Positions 41,690 through 57,300 are shown, numbered from the stretch's first letter. The stretch is 64,000 nucleotides of DNA from Trichobilharzia regenti (GCA_944472135.2 OX235270.1:116389842-116453841); one strand, 5' to 3'. The notes: generated from the letters alone by a model not told the origin. Made by a program: numbers and translations.

Positions 41690-44600
41690 GTAGGTTAATT
41701 GAAAATTCTAATTGGTGATATAGTGTTCCACACAGCCAAGCCAATTATGGATGTCCGAGATCTTCGAGACACTTGATGAGCAACATGTGAATGAAGATAT
41801 GCTGGCAGAAAATTCGGTCGATGGCATGAAGACAAAATTAGATGCCCCACTTTCTGATATTATGAATGGTGAAGGTAAATATCGATTTGTTATATCCCGT
41901 AGATACTGCAGATGACTTTTTTGTCGGAGACGAAGTAGAAATAAGTGAATCCACCCCGTTAGGATCTATTCTGCTAGATGACACTGGCAATTCTGATGAA
42001 TCCAGTGGTTATGCTTCGTGCGTGCAGTCCTCCAAAAGTGGTTCACCGACTCCACCTCGTCTAAAGACTATCCCGTCACGTCATTCTGCTGTTCGTGTAG
42101 TTTCACCTCCAAATACAGTGTCGCTAACCAATTCGCCGCGAAAAATCCATGTAACGCGCATCGATCCTCCCAAGTTTGGGACTCATACAGTTCAAGCAGT
42201 TATACATAAAACCCCTCCGAAGACGTTGGGCGTGAAAGCGAATCGTGTTCACTTCATTTTACGACCATTTTCTGCAGAGTCTTCGAATATATCACTGTCA
42301 TCTGACGCGGTGAATTCTCAGCAAAAGACAAGTACTTCTCAGAAAATATCTTACCTGAATGAAGGTTCACGTATCGCAAGTAGGTTGATTATAATCTGTT
42401 GTACATCCCACTTTTCAGATTCTGAAGATATATATGAGTTAGTGCGTAACACTAAACAAGAAGCACCTTTTGACCATAATGAGGTTTTACAGTCATCAAC
42501 ATCCATTGGTTCGCATTCAAGTTCGGAATCAGACAGCAGAGACAACTTTGACGATGAAATGACATGCCAAGAATTCTTTCTAGACCATGACAACATCACT
42601 ACAAGTCCATCTAATGGAATTGGTTCTCGTAAGCTGCTAGCTAATCACTTAAATTTCGACCTTACAAGCCATTCTGAAGATATATCATCTGGCAAAGGTC
42701 TTTCCAGATTGTCTGATATTGATTCATTAATATACAGTGACAGTCCACTGAATGAGTATCGAAAGTCAAATAAGGTTGCACAGCAGCACTTTTTCCACGA
42801 TCAGGTTAGTTAGCCAATATTTCATAAGTGATAACATATCTGTCATTAGCTTAGCAAGTGTTTTTTCGATTGGTATATGCTGTCATCAGTAATTAAATGT
42901 GGTCGATAACCCTCCACTAATTCATTTTCCGAATGCATCTCTGTAAATGTAAGGCTATTAATATTGTGACAGAAAGCAATCTTTATAGTATATGAATAAC
43001 CATTTTCACACAAATAATCAACAAAGGGTATGAGAGTTAGGAAACTGATTTCACATTGCCTTCACTTTTTTGACTTTCGTTTTGGTTTGTGAGTTGAAAA
43101 AATCATTTACTAAACTGACTGCGTCTAGCTTTCTCCAGATTAAATATTCAAGTTAGTAAATCGTTTCATGTATTCTTCACTGTAACTTACGATAAGTAGT
43201 GCTGTTCTGAGGACGACATGGAGTACAGAATTTTCTGCGGGTCAAAGCTGAGTTGGTTTACGATTTCAAGTGATTTGTGGACTGAAAGGCTTCCATCCGA
43301 CCGAGACGGAATTTACAATGCTCTAGAAACCATCGATGTAATGTAATATGTTTTGCAGACTACCTTTTTCTAGTTCCATTAGAATCAAAGGAACATTATT
43401 TTCCTTGGTCTTATTTATTTCTGTTTAGTTATTACGATATACTCACCTAGTACACGACGACTATCTATTGTATGTTACATGACTGCATTATGGTCTTCAC
43501 TCTTAAAAAATCGATATAAATTGGGAAGGCTAGCCTGAGTACTAGCACTATCGCTGATCAGATTAATATTCAGAAAGTGTGCTAGTGACAAATTGTGCGA
43601 CTATTCAAAGTAGTGATTCAGAGCAAAATTGCCGTCTTCTGTTACATTAAACGGTGCTTTTTGCATGAGTCAGTATCCTTCAAGAATTGAGGTCATTAAA
43701 GGCCGATATTGGAATGGTTTTCTTAAGATGCAGCTAATAAGTTTGCTAAATATTTCAGATGATAATCATGATGCAGGGAAAAGTAGTGTTCAGGTGATGG
43801 TAAGTCAATCCATGGATAAGAAACTGTCTGTCTGTCTGCCTGTTTTCGACATAGAACTTTGCACAAATGTGCGGAAGTTCAAGTCGCCACATTCCGTGTA
43901 GCACGCGAAGCAAGAGAAGAAAGTACAAGAAAAGCATAATAGAAACAGTGGGCAGAGGTGTGAGACAAAGGAATAGAAATAAAGAAAAACAAAACAGTTT
44001 CATTGAAGATCATAAGTCACAGGGTGTGGATGCATCTGCGCCACTGAGAACGATTTTGAGCCATGTCACCAATTGTTTCCAACCATAGATTTTTACCGTC
44101 CCGAGGACTTACTTACTTACTTTACTTCGGCTATCTCCTACGGGAGGATGAGCCGGCTTCATGAACGTCTCGAATCATCGCTGCCCAGGCGCGGCAATTT
44201 GTAAGAGAGTTCATGTAGTTTCATGGGAATTTGGTACGAGTGATGTCCCCAGCGTCGCTCGGCCTTTCGTTTGAGAGTGCAGCTCTAGCCTTTACACAGC
44301 CAAGTGTGACCTACAAGGCAGTAGGAGTAGAGTAAGGAGTCCACTATCCATTGGCAGCCGGTGACCGGAGTTCGGTTCATACGCCTTTTTGAATGGGGCC
44401 AGACATCCAGGACATCCAACAAGCCCTTTGTCCATACGTCTGCCGGTGAGCTCCAGTAAGCTTCATACGCCAGTCGTTGGAGGTTTGGAATCAGGGTTTA
44501 GCCATCCCCCCTAGACTGTCATCCAATGGACAGTCAACCCGGTGAGGAGCGCCGGGCATCCGCTTTTGCCCTCTCACTTTGGTGAGAAACACCTCCGCCA

Positions 44601-47600
44601 CGTGAAGGCAGTGAGTAGGACTTCCTCAGGAGAGGCTATGTAAGACGCCCGGTCATATGGGAGCATTTCAAGAGGTGTGCGGAGGGGTGGCCAACCCGCA
44701 GCGCAAGGCACCCACCCCCGACCATCCTGAGGCTTTGGAGGCCAGCCTGGAAGTCTACACCTTTCTACGTGGCTTAGACCAACTGTTGTGGATTTCATTG
44801 ACTGATGCCAAGTTTTTGTTTGACCGCCGCTAGCTTTTTTCCAGCCTGACCCTATATCCGCTTACATAGCTAACATAAAAACTGTAGAGTTTATCACTCC
44901 GGAAACGTCAAATATATTCTATAGTTTCAGAAAAGTTTGATTGGTAATAAGTGGAGTTTTCAGTTTTAGTTGGTAGTAAAAATAAGTGGCTTCCCCTTTA
45001 TTAGCTGTAGAAGTTATGCGTCTAGATTCCTTTAACTGCATTAATAAATACGAATAAGTGCGGATTTTGAACAAGTAACAAAGTTTAATAAGTGGCTGCT
45101 TTATTATTCTTTGTTACTTGTTTAAATTCTTATCGGGAAATAAATGTTTCCAATTCTCGAAGTACACAATTCATGGAAACAAGGACAATACGTTCTGAGT
45201 AACCAGTCTTCATTGTGGAAAAAGGCTTTGTAGGCACCAAGCTGATTCACATGTATGGATATTTTCAGTAATTTTTCACTGAAATATTAATATATCCTTA
45301 TATATTTTCAGCACACAACCTTTTGAGATATTTTTTGAAGTCACTTCTGAAGCCATTTTTTGCTTAGAATGTTACTATAATTTTTTTTATCTTGGTTTTT
45401 TGAATACAGCTGCACTCACGTATGCGTGGACCAACACGAATTGGACGATCTGAAGTAAGTTGTAGTATGTATTGGTCTTATTAAACTTATCTATGGAAGT
45501 TCCGTGCACAACATCGCGATGTGTTTTGATATTTGCAAACTCAGTTTCATAGCGAGTATATACAAATATATGTATATATAGAATAATGTAACTTGCTTCG
45601 GGATGCTTGAGTGTTCATGAATATTTATTTCCAGCTTACGTAGCTTACGTAACCCACGCAACATCCGAAGCAGGTCGTATACTTTATTCTAAGGTTGCGC
45701 TGAATTTTGTTTTGCATCTGTTTCACCAATCTGGCAAACTGGGACAAAATTCGTGTTTTATCATGGTGCAGTCGTGTATGACAATTGTAAATTTACCGCT
45801 CACTTAAAGGGTGCATAAATAACTGACTTGCTTTTGATTTCAGGAATAAGTGGTTCAATAATTTTCGTGATATACAAAATTGTTATCACTGGTTCAGCTA
45901 TACTTACTCCTGAAGATCTTCCAAATTCATTAAATCTCCATTATTCTTCATGTAATTCTTAAAATGAACTGATTTATATGTTCAGCTTATAACTTTGCAC
46001 GAAAATGCAGTTCATTCTGTCGCATCTCCTTATAAAGCAAATGTAAAAGGTAAAGCAAAAGAGGAGAAATGCAAATTATGTGTGAAAAGAGAATAATGCA
46101 AATTTAATCCATCCAGGTGATCACAGAGTAAATTCCTCCTCGCCTGTCACCAAAAGTATCTATACGTTGTCTCCTGTCTCCATGAAGACTCCAGCTAGGT
46201 AACCTACACCTTCCTGTTTATCTCAATCCGGCAGTCTAAGACTTCATAGATAAGTGCCATGACCCCTCGTTGCTTTTCCCTTCCGTACTATATGTGTGCT
46301 TTTATGAAGCCTAACAACTTGAAATGTAGCGATTTTGTACAGAGCTGTGCGTTGAAATTTTAAGTAACTTAAATTTATGGTCGCTTCATATTTCATGTCG
46401 TAACATGACTATTGTATGTCAGCCATTTTTCAGGTTGACTTTTTAATATATGTTTAGTTTGCTTCGGTTGACACACTGTATTTTGTCTCGTCGATTTAAA
46501 AAACCGTAGTCTCAGCGTAATTATATTTTAATCAACTACACGTTAATACTGATGTGAATGTACGTCAAACTATCATGGATGAAATTTAGTTTTCTGCAGG
46601 AGACATTTTCTGTGTATTGAGCTAATATCTTTATCCTGATTTTCACTTTTTGCGGGACTGTATCTGATCAAAATGAGTTGTACCTTCAGGTAGGCTTCAC
46701 TAATATTTGAAAAAATTAAGCCTATGAAAATGTTTTATACGTGCGAACATGTTTCGTCAGGCATCCGTTCGTCCTAGTAATTATAGATAGTGCAGTTTCT
46801 CCTCGAGACGTTGCTTCGTATGAATAAATCGTGACTAATAAAATCTTGGTTCCAATGCATTCAAAGATTTGCCTGTCATTGTGAAGTCAACTACAATGTT
46901 TTTGAAAAGAATTTGCAACCAAGTTGAGGTGTATGCAAATGGCTGCGTAAATGTCACGGACATTTGATGTCCTCACTTGTCACAATAAATTGGATAGAAA
47001 GGTGTGGGTTGGCTTTTATTTGATGTTCCATCTTTTAAGAAGTTTTACGTCTAATAGTTTCAGGATTTTGCCAATCTGTCTGCATCTCTGAAACTCAAGT
47101 GTTCAGTCTAAGCTGTTTAACTTATTTGACAGGATGGACATAACACATTAATATTAAAATACAAATCAACTTATGTATTGCCTGTAAGCTGCGTGCGTAT
47201 TTTGAAATTGAAACGTCACATTTCAGGCAGCTCCTTGATTTGCACTCCATAACAGCACAACTGCTATTGGAATTTTTAGAGCTGGAAGCTCTTTTTTCCA
47301 CCCGGAAGAGTCGAAAAAAGACGTCTTAATTATTAATGCATTTTTGACGTTAAACAGGTTTAATATTTTCGGACAGGCCAATGCTAAAGTAAGCGTGTCT
47401 GCCGTATAGCAACAGTGAGATTAAAATATAAATTAAGATAACAATAGACTTTCAATGCATGTTGCGGTGACAGTGGTGCCAACACAAAAAATTTTTTGTA
47501 AATGGAATACCAGGTGCGATAATGCCTAAATAAATTGTTTATATTTCTGCACATAAATGGGCATGGATTTTATTATTGGGAGTGCATCTGAACCGTATGT

Positions 47601-50600
47601 TTCGAAATTTCAAGCTTTGGCCATTGCAGTATTGATAAGTATCTTAATGATATAGGTTCTCATTTTGGAAAACACTCGCTGATTTCAATGAAACATGCTG
47701 TTTTCACAATTTCGAATCTTGTACTGTTGACAACAGAAAATTTCTTGCTGTTGTGGTTAGTCTCAGTTTTAGGACAACTGTTCCTAGAATAATGCTGAAA
47801 ATATCTGTTAGGTGGCGGTTTTATTCATTTCGAAAGTGGTCACGTATATATTAATGACTTCTACTTACTTACTACCTATTTGTATTATCGCAATATCCCC
47901 ATTCACTTTGAAAGGTCATATTATTATAAGGGTATTCCAAGTAATGCAGATTAGAAAAAAATGTCGCGAATAAAAGTTAGGTGAACATTGTTTTTCCTAT
48001 CTTACTTGTTTGATTCGTTGGTTTTGTGAATGGAAATGTTGCTTATCAGTTAGAAAAGTAAACTGGTTAGCGTAATATTAGTTATTTGTGTACTTACATG
48101 TTATAATATTCCTCTTTGCAGATCAATCATCCTCATATGCTTGTACTTACAGAAGAAGAAAAGCGTACATTAATTGCTGAAGGTTATTCAATCCCAACAC
48201 GCCTGCCTTTATCTAAGCAAGATGAAAGAAATCTGAAAAAAGTTAGACGGAAAATAAAAAATAAAATAAGTGCTCAAGAAAGTCGTCGCAAGAAAAAAGA
48301 ATATCTAGAGGCTCTAGAAAGGAAGTAAGTTGTTCCTTCTGACATGCTAAACTCCTTTTTTTAAATACAGAATTCATTTTTTTGATGATATTTTTTAAAT
48401 TAAAAAGAACAGTTTTTATGTTGAGATAATTTGATGTAGGTTAACTGTAATAGTTTCACACCTGTCTCTTTACGGTCTAATTAGCACTCCAAATCTCTGT
48501 TATTTCCTTGATGAGCAATGTTAGCTGACTTAAAATCAGGTTCTGTCTCTGTCTGTTTACGACATAGAACTTTGCACCGATGTGCGGCAGTTCAAGTCGC
48601 CACACTCCCTCCTCGTAGCACACAAACCAATAGAAGAAAGTGCAAGAAATGCATATTAGAGACAGTAAACAGAGGTGTGAGACAAAGGAGGAGTAATAAC
48701 GAGGAACAAAACAGTTTCGTTGGAAATCATAAGTCACAAGGAGTGGATGCATCTGCATTAAGCATTGAGAACGATTTTGAGCCATGTCACCAATTGTTTC
48801 CAACCATTTGTTTTTACCATCCCGGAGGACCCCAACCTGGAAGTCTGCACCTTCCTACATGGCTTAGACTAACTGTTGTAGATTTCATTGACTGGTGCCA
48901 TGTTTTTGTTTGACCTCCACTAGCTCTTTTCCAGCGTGACCCTATATCCGCTAACATTGCTCGTCGAGGAAGGTGATGACTAGGCATACGTAACACATAT
49001 GTCCTAACCATCTCAGTCTTTGTAACTTCACAACTTCGTCGATTGATTTCCCCTGTTTACCTGTTTCCTATTTTTAAAATCAGGTTGGAAAAGGGCTAGT
49101 GGTGATCAAACCAAATCCACAACAGTTAGTTTAATCCACTTAGGGAGGTGTTGATTTTCTGCTTGGGGTCCTCGGGATGGTAGAAACCGACGGTTGGAAA
49201 CAACTGGTTAGGACTCTCGCCGACCATGCGCATGGTCCGAGATTCACTCCCCTGCCGACGCACACCTGATATTTATGGTTGGCCTGCAAAATTTGGGCTA
49301 CCGATATCCATGCTGAAAATTACATACTTGTACCAAAAATACAGTGTGAAATCCAGCGGTAAATCAAAAAATAAGTAAAGATATGGCTCAAAATCTTTGT
49401 TTTCAATGATGGCGCAGATGCACTCACTCTTTGTGATTTATCATATTCAATAAAATTCTTTTGTTCTTTCATGTTACTATTTCTTTATCCCTCACACTTT
49501 TGTTTATTATCTCTCATTTGAATCTGTGTTCACTATCTTTTCTTGCTTTGTGTGCTAAATGGAGAGAGGTAACTGAAATTGCCGCACCTCTGTACAAAGT
49601 TCTATTATGAAACCAGTCAGACAGTCATGCATCATAAGTATATTAAATTTCAGACGTGTTTGATCACTAAGACACTGTACTGTTCACATTTCTGTTTTTA
49701 CAATCCATTATTTGATAGTTCACCTACTTTAGATGTGTAAGTTTTTAGTTGCATTTGATTGATGATTTGCCAACTCCATAAAGTGTTTTTCTGTGCAAAA
49801 AAGAATGCCTTATGTGTTAAAATAGACCGTTGCATTAGCTTACTAACCACTTAATTACGATATCGTGCAAAGCTGTATTTTCATCAGGTAATACTATTGC
49901 TGTGTTAAACTAGTAATAAATACTATGATCAGACAGACTTCCAGGTTTATTTTTGGTTTCAAGTTACCCAATGATGCTTCCTTTGTTTTCATACAAAATA
50001 CCTTACGAATCTCTAATCGATTCTAATTTATAATAATTTTATAAACAGTGAATATCATATAACCAGTGCCCAAATATTTTCCAACTATTAAACATGAACT
50101 TGGTTTGTACATGTATACCTAATTTATTGATGTTGGCTTTTAAAATACTGTGCATGCAGTAGAAACTCTTTACAGTCTTCCTCTAGTCACGTATTAAATG
50201 TTAGTTTTTCAGTAACTGTGCTTTGTAGCTTGAACATTCACATTCACAGTTTAGGCTTCTGTGATCGATCATTATCGTTCTTTCGCTCATAATTCAAATG
50301 AAGTAGTTTTTTTTTAATACGAATCTTATTGAGCTTCATTTCTATAGTTCTCGCAAATTTATTTATTCAGTTACTGTTGAGAATCATTGTTTAAACTCTT
50401 TTCTTATTGAAAATATTGAATTTACCATCCAATTTTTCTTAGGTTATTAAGGAAGAATTTTTTGTGTACATGTTTTACACTCATAAATTGTTAGACTGTA
50501 GTTTCTTCTTATTGCAGTAGAATTCTAGCGAAAGATTTAAATAGTTGTTCTTGAATTGTAATGCAGAAACTGATCATTTTGCAGACGATTCAGAATTTGG

Positions 50601-51306
50601 TTGTTTTTCACATCTAGTTGGAGAGTACATGTTGGTTTATATTTGTTGTGCGTGTGTGCTGTGTAGTATGGCATTTTTCGTAGTTCAGAAGGTAAAAAAA
50701 TTTTCTTTTTCTCAATCAATATTCAAGTTAGCATATTGTCTTTTCGATTATTACTTCGTTAGTTTTGCTTCTTGTTGAGAAGGTGTATCCGATTGGTCTA
50801 TAATTTGGTTTGTTTCCCTACGAGTGTGATTTTTTAAAATGGTGGAATAGTGTTTGAATATAAGTATTCCTTCTCCAAGTCCAACTTTGGTTTACGTGAA
50901 CAGTCTAGTGAGATTTTGGTCGTTCACTCGCGTTTTTGTGATCACTCCTCTAAACAAAAGTTGGCGTTCATGTCTTGAAGCATCTTCTCTTACTTTACAT
51001 TTAAATGGAGGACAGGTATGAAATGAAATGAAATATTAATCAACAAATACTCGCTTTTTCATGCAGATGGCAGTGAGGGACATTGTGTGGGCTAATGAAA
51101 CTATCTGACTAAAGAAGTATCGGTGAGTGAGGGGGATTTCGAACCGGTGAACAACTGGTTGGAAGTCGAGCGCCTAGGTTGATGAACCACAGCTCTACAG
51201 CAGATGTTGCTAGATTGCAATACTCATTTCAGAAAATCATAAGAATGAGTCAATGTTTTTCAAATGTAGACCGAGATGTATCGTTTGAACTTTGCTAGGA
51301 CTGTAA

Positions 51307-51362
<56 letters not shown>

Positions 51363-54300
51363 AAGTCTTGCCACATCGTTTAACTAAAATGACCCCAGGC
51401 ACTAAGTCAAGCATATTGCGTCTGTTTAGCATGAGTGTGTCAAAGGCATATATATCTGCCAACGAAATGCAGTGACCTAATAAGAGAGTAGTGTTAGGAG
51501 TATTATAGAATTCAAATAATACGCTAAGTACATTTTTATGGTTGTAGTTTTCGCGTATTTCTTCCTACTTACCGATTTCATCTTTTTATTTTTGTATTTT
51601 TAAAGATCAGTACCACTGACGTGTAGTTTCTGGTCATTGTAGTTGAAATAGTAAATTAGCTTTTGCAAATCAATGGGACTTACTGTAAGTTTCTCGGCGT
51701 CGTTTTAGTTGCAGTTTCCATTGTTCAGTGTCAGATTGTTTAACAAGCTAACTCAGAATCTCTAAGGTCCACACTTGCATGCTGGATAACTGGGATTCAG
51801 AATAGAGTAGTACATGCAAGTGTAACATCGTATTATACGTCGTTATACATTCAATTCAATTTGAAATTAATTTGCCCGGTTCACTTCGTCAAGCACCAAA
51901 ATGTGTTATTCTATTTCTTTTAGTAAAACGTTGTTCGTCACATAGCATAGACATACATGATAAGAAATTTGGTGTGGTGTCTTTGAAGTCTTAGTTAGTA
52001 TAGTCAACAGTCCTTCTGACATTTCTTATATACCTTGCTATTTATACGCTACGGTCAACCGACTTCATTAACAGATGCAGTTTCTTTAAATTAAGTGTAA
52101 ATTTTAAGAGTAATTATCATAGCGTGTCTAGGAGGCTGTTAGTGATATGAATAACTTATTAGACACTCCAGCAGAAAGTGATGTCGGAGGTTGGACATTC
52201 AGTCGAAGTGTATTAGAAAAAGCACTTTTTTATTTGCCCTGCATTAGAGATACATTGAAGTTGTGGGAGTTTAAATTATAGTTTGGGATATATATCAGTG
52301 GTTATCACTAAGTTATTCGAATACTGACTTGCAGTCATCACTCTTCCTTACTGAGTTTGCATAAGTCATTATTTAACCAACACTGACTTCTTTATTTCTA
52401 CTAATTTTGGTGACTAACTTTTAGAACAAACTTCCTATAGTTGTCCTGAACTTCATGTATTTTTAGTTTACTGACTGGTTTCAGCATATCTGCATAAATA
52501 CTCCACTAATCGTAAGAACAGCCAACTCCACGGAAGCAATAGTATTATCTTTATTATACGTAATACCAAAGCATGGAAAGTGATGAAAACAATAATATAA
52601 ATCAACTCAACAAGAAAAGAATAAGAGGAAGTGTTTAAATATTTTGGATAAAAACTGAAACGTTGCTGCACAATTGTTGCTTGCTACATCATACTACAAA
52701 GTGCTGAATAAATGAACCCTTTATTCTTAATTACTATTAAGTCATCATTCGAAATATAAAGTTTTGTATATTAATGGTGAAAATTTGTAACTCATGAATG
52801 TTTGTGTTCACTGAATGAATTTTTATATCAGTTTTTAGTCTGTCTGGAATCACCTCATATATACCTGCAGCTTGCACAACTATTTCGTAGAATAAAATTC
52901 TTGATTTTATGATCACTTCAGATTACTTGTAATATAACCTAGAATCAATTAAAATTTGTGGATAGCATTGTAAAAAATATTTACTCCAGGATATTCCTTT
53001 TCGCATACCATTGCCATATGATGATTATCATTAATATTAGCAGCCAGTAATGAGATCTAAGCTGAAGAACAGTAATCACCTTGAATTATGTGAATCTGCG
53101 TCGTCCGTATCAGGCTTTTACACGGTGATGTTTTATCAACAAATAGATTTTATACAGTGTTTTCTGCATTCCTTAAGATTGACCTGTTGTTTTATTATAC
53201 TGTATTTTAGTGCATCCATTCTTTTCTAAATTTATAGGTAAATACTTATTTCTCAAAAAATATGTTATTGAGTGTATGTTTTACATTGTCTATCGTACAG
53301 CAAGAGAATTTGACCGCTTTACATTGGATTACTACCTTAAATCGACTCCACCTGCTTTGACCTGAGTAAGCATTTAGGATCATAAGTCTTCGCAAAAAAA
53401 AAATATATATATATTGTCTGTAACACCTAATCTCCAAATCTGTTCAAAGTTACTGGAGTGTCCTTATTCAATTATGAATTTAGTTGAAATGCTGACTTAC
53501 ACATATAAGTCATATATAAGTAAGGAACAAATTCTAACTTGTAAGCTTTCAAATACACTAGAATACTTTCTACTAATCGCCTGGTGTTGATTTATTTCTT
53601 TAACCTGCCATTCAAACGTAGTCTTGTGCTTATTCAGCTCTAAGACCTGTTCATATTGTGCTTCATTTTGTTGAAGGACCGTTTTATGAAAAGTGTGATT
53701 TCATAGTGGAATATTTCTCCATGTTGTCACCGTATAAATACTAATTATTACAATGTCTACATGAATGAAATAAAAAAGTATTTTAATTCAAACAAATTTA
53801 AATCGCCATTTTATCATTTATAGTAGTCATATCAACTTTCCTAACTCACATAAAGGCCAGCTGTTCAATACGGAGCCTTTCTCGTAATACTGTTTTTAGG
53901 TTGTAGTGGTTACGGTTCTCGCGAATATTTCAGCCACAGAAATTCGTCTCAGTTTTTGTTCATATTAGTCGTTAAAATTAACTGCATTTAATACTAATGC
54001 GCCCCATTGTTATGTCTTTTTATGAGGACATCAATATTAAATAGTCTAGCTAAACAATATTAGTATAATATTGTTCTACACAGGTAAATTTCCAGTAAAT
54101 TGTTCGACATTGTATAGCATGGTTAACTCTGTCTACCAGGACTTCATGTTGTCTATAATAGTGTCATATATCTATATTAAGGCACTCGAGGAATTTGCAA
54201 GATAATGATGTGCTTATCATTTTTTGGAATCTTCACGTTCCCAGAGGAACACAGAACTTCAAGCTAGAGCTTTGAAGTTTCGGTAGCAGTGGTGTTTATT

Positions 54301-57300
54301 TTTACGGAATGTGATTAATAGCCCCAACCCCAACCTTCTCTCTTTACCAGTCTAATTTACTAGCTTAGCGAGGTGAAAGAGTGCGTCGGCCAAGTATCGA
54401 ACCCCGAACCACAAGCGTGGTTGGCAAGCATTCTACCGTTGGGCCACAGACGCGGTATAAGTGGTCTAGTGAATAACGCCTTGGCATCTGAAATTATGGG
54501 CCATTGGTTCGAGTCTCAGTGGAAACACCATAACTCACTAGGCAGTGCAGGTACACCCAGATGACCAATCACAGAAGGATGTAGTGCGCGATTTGCTTTT
54601 CATATCCAACATAATTAAATTCCGTGACTTCGTTACAAAGATTGTGAATAGTCACGAAGCGAAAGTGATTTAGGCGGATTATTTATAAACTTAAATCTGT
54701 ATATCCCTAGAACATGCTTGTATTATAATGAAACCAAGGCAAAACCTACTATCTACGGTGAACAGATTAGTAACTTTTGTAAAATTGAGTCGTAATGAGG
54801 GGTTGGCAACTGCAGTTTATGTTTGATACCTATAGAACTCATGAATCAACAATATTTGCATTAATGTCAACATTTCTTAGATTGATCTATTATTCAATTT
54901 CAAAGTTCAAACTAACCCCGTGGAAGTTGACTATTTTTATTATCCACGGAGTGTATCAAATCATTCGGCAATATCGTGTAATGATAATTCTTTTATCACA
55001 AGCTTATTTTCAAATGGAACAGTTGCTATATCTTGTTAACAGTTTTAGTTTATATTGCATTCTGAATCGAGTTGAGATTCATACTGTTCCTTTGTGAAAG
55101 AATTGTAGTTCTGTCACTTATAGTGCAGACAACTTCACTGAGCTCTCATGGATTCTTAGGATATGTTGTATTCACTGTCTGACTTCAAGTAGGAGCACCT
55201 AATGTAAGCATATTGTTTTTTAAGACCTGATTCTACATTTTTGGCACACAGTTTCATAAAATCATCCGTATTAATTTGTTAGGTTAATTTTAATTGCTCT
55301 ATTTATTCCTTATATTTTGTTTTCATACACCTGTGTAAATGAAAATTTGGTTTTCCACAGGTTTATTATTCATTTGTTCCTTGTAATGTCTTTCATTCCC
55401 ATATATTGTGTGTTATGTGAATTGTTCTTTCAACTGCAGTGTTTGGAAATAATAATTACCGTTCATTGTTAGACTGAGAAAAATGAAATCAGCTATTTCC
55501 ACGCTTAAAGCCTAGTTCTAACTTTCTCAGCGTATAGGTTTCTGATTTTGTTTGTCATCTGTGAATAAAAGAAGGTATTTGCATTCCTAGTTGTCTTACT
55601 ACATCTTCAACAACCTATGAGCTACGGTGTCAATGTACTTGTTTGTATGGCTTGGATGATTATTATCTTCTTTGCTTTCATATTACTTATAAAGGTTAAT
55701 CATGACTGACGTAAATTTCGGTTGTTTTATTACTAATTTCATACACTTGTTACTGTGTCTTTGTTATCACCACTTTGTTCACGTCTATTTGACATGAGAT
55801 TTATACTCTGGTACGGTGCATTATCGGAAGTTTCCGTGATATTGCACCGTAGTGATCAGGTGATATTCTTTTATGCTGTTATTGTCTTTAAATGTAGTAA
55901 TATAAATCTTATAAAAGCAAGTCTTCATGTTACATCTTGTAATATAACACTAGAAGCTCTTACACTACTTGCAGTAGTGTTAGTAATTAGTTGTTGAAAA
56001 ATCTTTCTTAGACTGCTAACATTTACTCATAGTGACGTTTATTACGAATAGTAAGATGCAGAGAAACTCATGAGTTATTAGTCATTGTAACTAACTGACT
56101 ATACATTGTACAGTAACGCCTTTTAGTGATTAGTTGATTTAATTTTATTTAAATTTATAAAACACTTTGGTGTTCCTCTTTTGATTCACATAATTGTTCA
56201 ATATGTTTTCTTTTTACATTTCTGTCTAAGCACATTCAGCTGGTATTGTACTTATAGTATATTTTTGTAGTTTGGGTTTCTGTTGTCATTGTTTTGTCTG
56301 GTTCTGAATACAAATTGAAGCCGCTTCAAGCAAGTAAAAGCAATGACTATGGACAACATTTGAAATTTGGGTGTGTCATGATCATCTTAATAATATTCAA
56401 TTCCTTCTGACTAATTTTATTTTATAACTCATTGTTTTTATTAAACTGTGTACGTCTCATTTCTACATAAAAACTTGCTCATACTTTTTTAATTTGGCTG
56501 CTGTTTGCATTTTGTACAGCTCTATTATTTATGTGTTGTCTGCATGACCTTCAAGTTGTTATACACTTATTGATTTGTAATTATGTACATTCATTAGACA
56601 CACCTGTAAATTCATTGTAATTTGAATGTAAATGCTTAATATACGGTGACAAAGACGGTTAGTGTTAGATATACCAATTGGCCTACTTCACCAAATTATA
56701 CTCTTAACCTCTCGCATATGTTTTCTTTATTTTCTGTGAATGAAAAAAAAACGGTCATGTTCATACTAAGCGATGGTTTTCCGAGCAGTCAACCGTTACC
56801 TTACTGTTTTGTACTTAATAAAAACAGCTGCTGGTTTAAATCATGAGTAGTTGCGATAACATTTGGATATTTTAGATTCTCAATTTCAAATCTACATCGA
56901 CCACTCATACCCAAACAGCGAAAAACGAAAATCTGTAATGATATCGCGGAAGAAATGTTACATGGTTAGCAGATCATTTGAAGAGGTAATTCTCTGTATG
57001 AAAATAGTAGCCATCAGTTATTGTTTAGGTAACTTATGGGATGTTAAACATGTCAGTTAATTTACACTATATAAGAATTAATGAAGTCCAGTTTAAGTTG
57101 CAACACAGGTATCGTGTTTGTTATCACTTCAAAAGATTATCTTTAGTTTGTTCGTCTTCGTCTTCCCCCTCAAATAACGATTTGATTTAAGATTTATTAA
57201 GTGTTTTCAAAAATTTTCCTCCACCACACTGATGACGCATTTCTAATATTGTCATTGTCGTTTATTACTCTATCGAATTTAACTTATGTGTCAGTCAAGA

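Noticed and set aside
41866..41902. Start codon and first codons of a 315-codon frame ([12 protein letters not shown])
   Set aside because: The ATG overlaps a splice donor and the first codons are a micro-intron; upstream exons join in phase at 41,903.
43759..43800. 41-base candidate CREB3L exon (atttcag to gtaagt)
   Set aside because: Its length breaks the frame between exons that otherwise join in phase 0, and it contains a stop in the needed frame.
54382..54545. Genuine tRNA genes
   Set aside because: A and B boxes are present but acceptor and anticodon stems pair poorly; SINE heads fit better.
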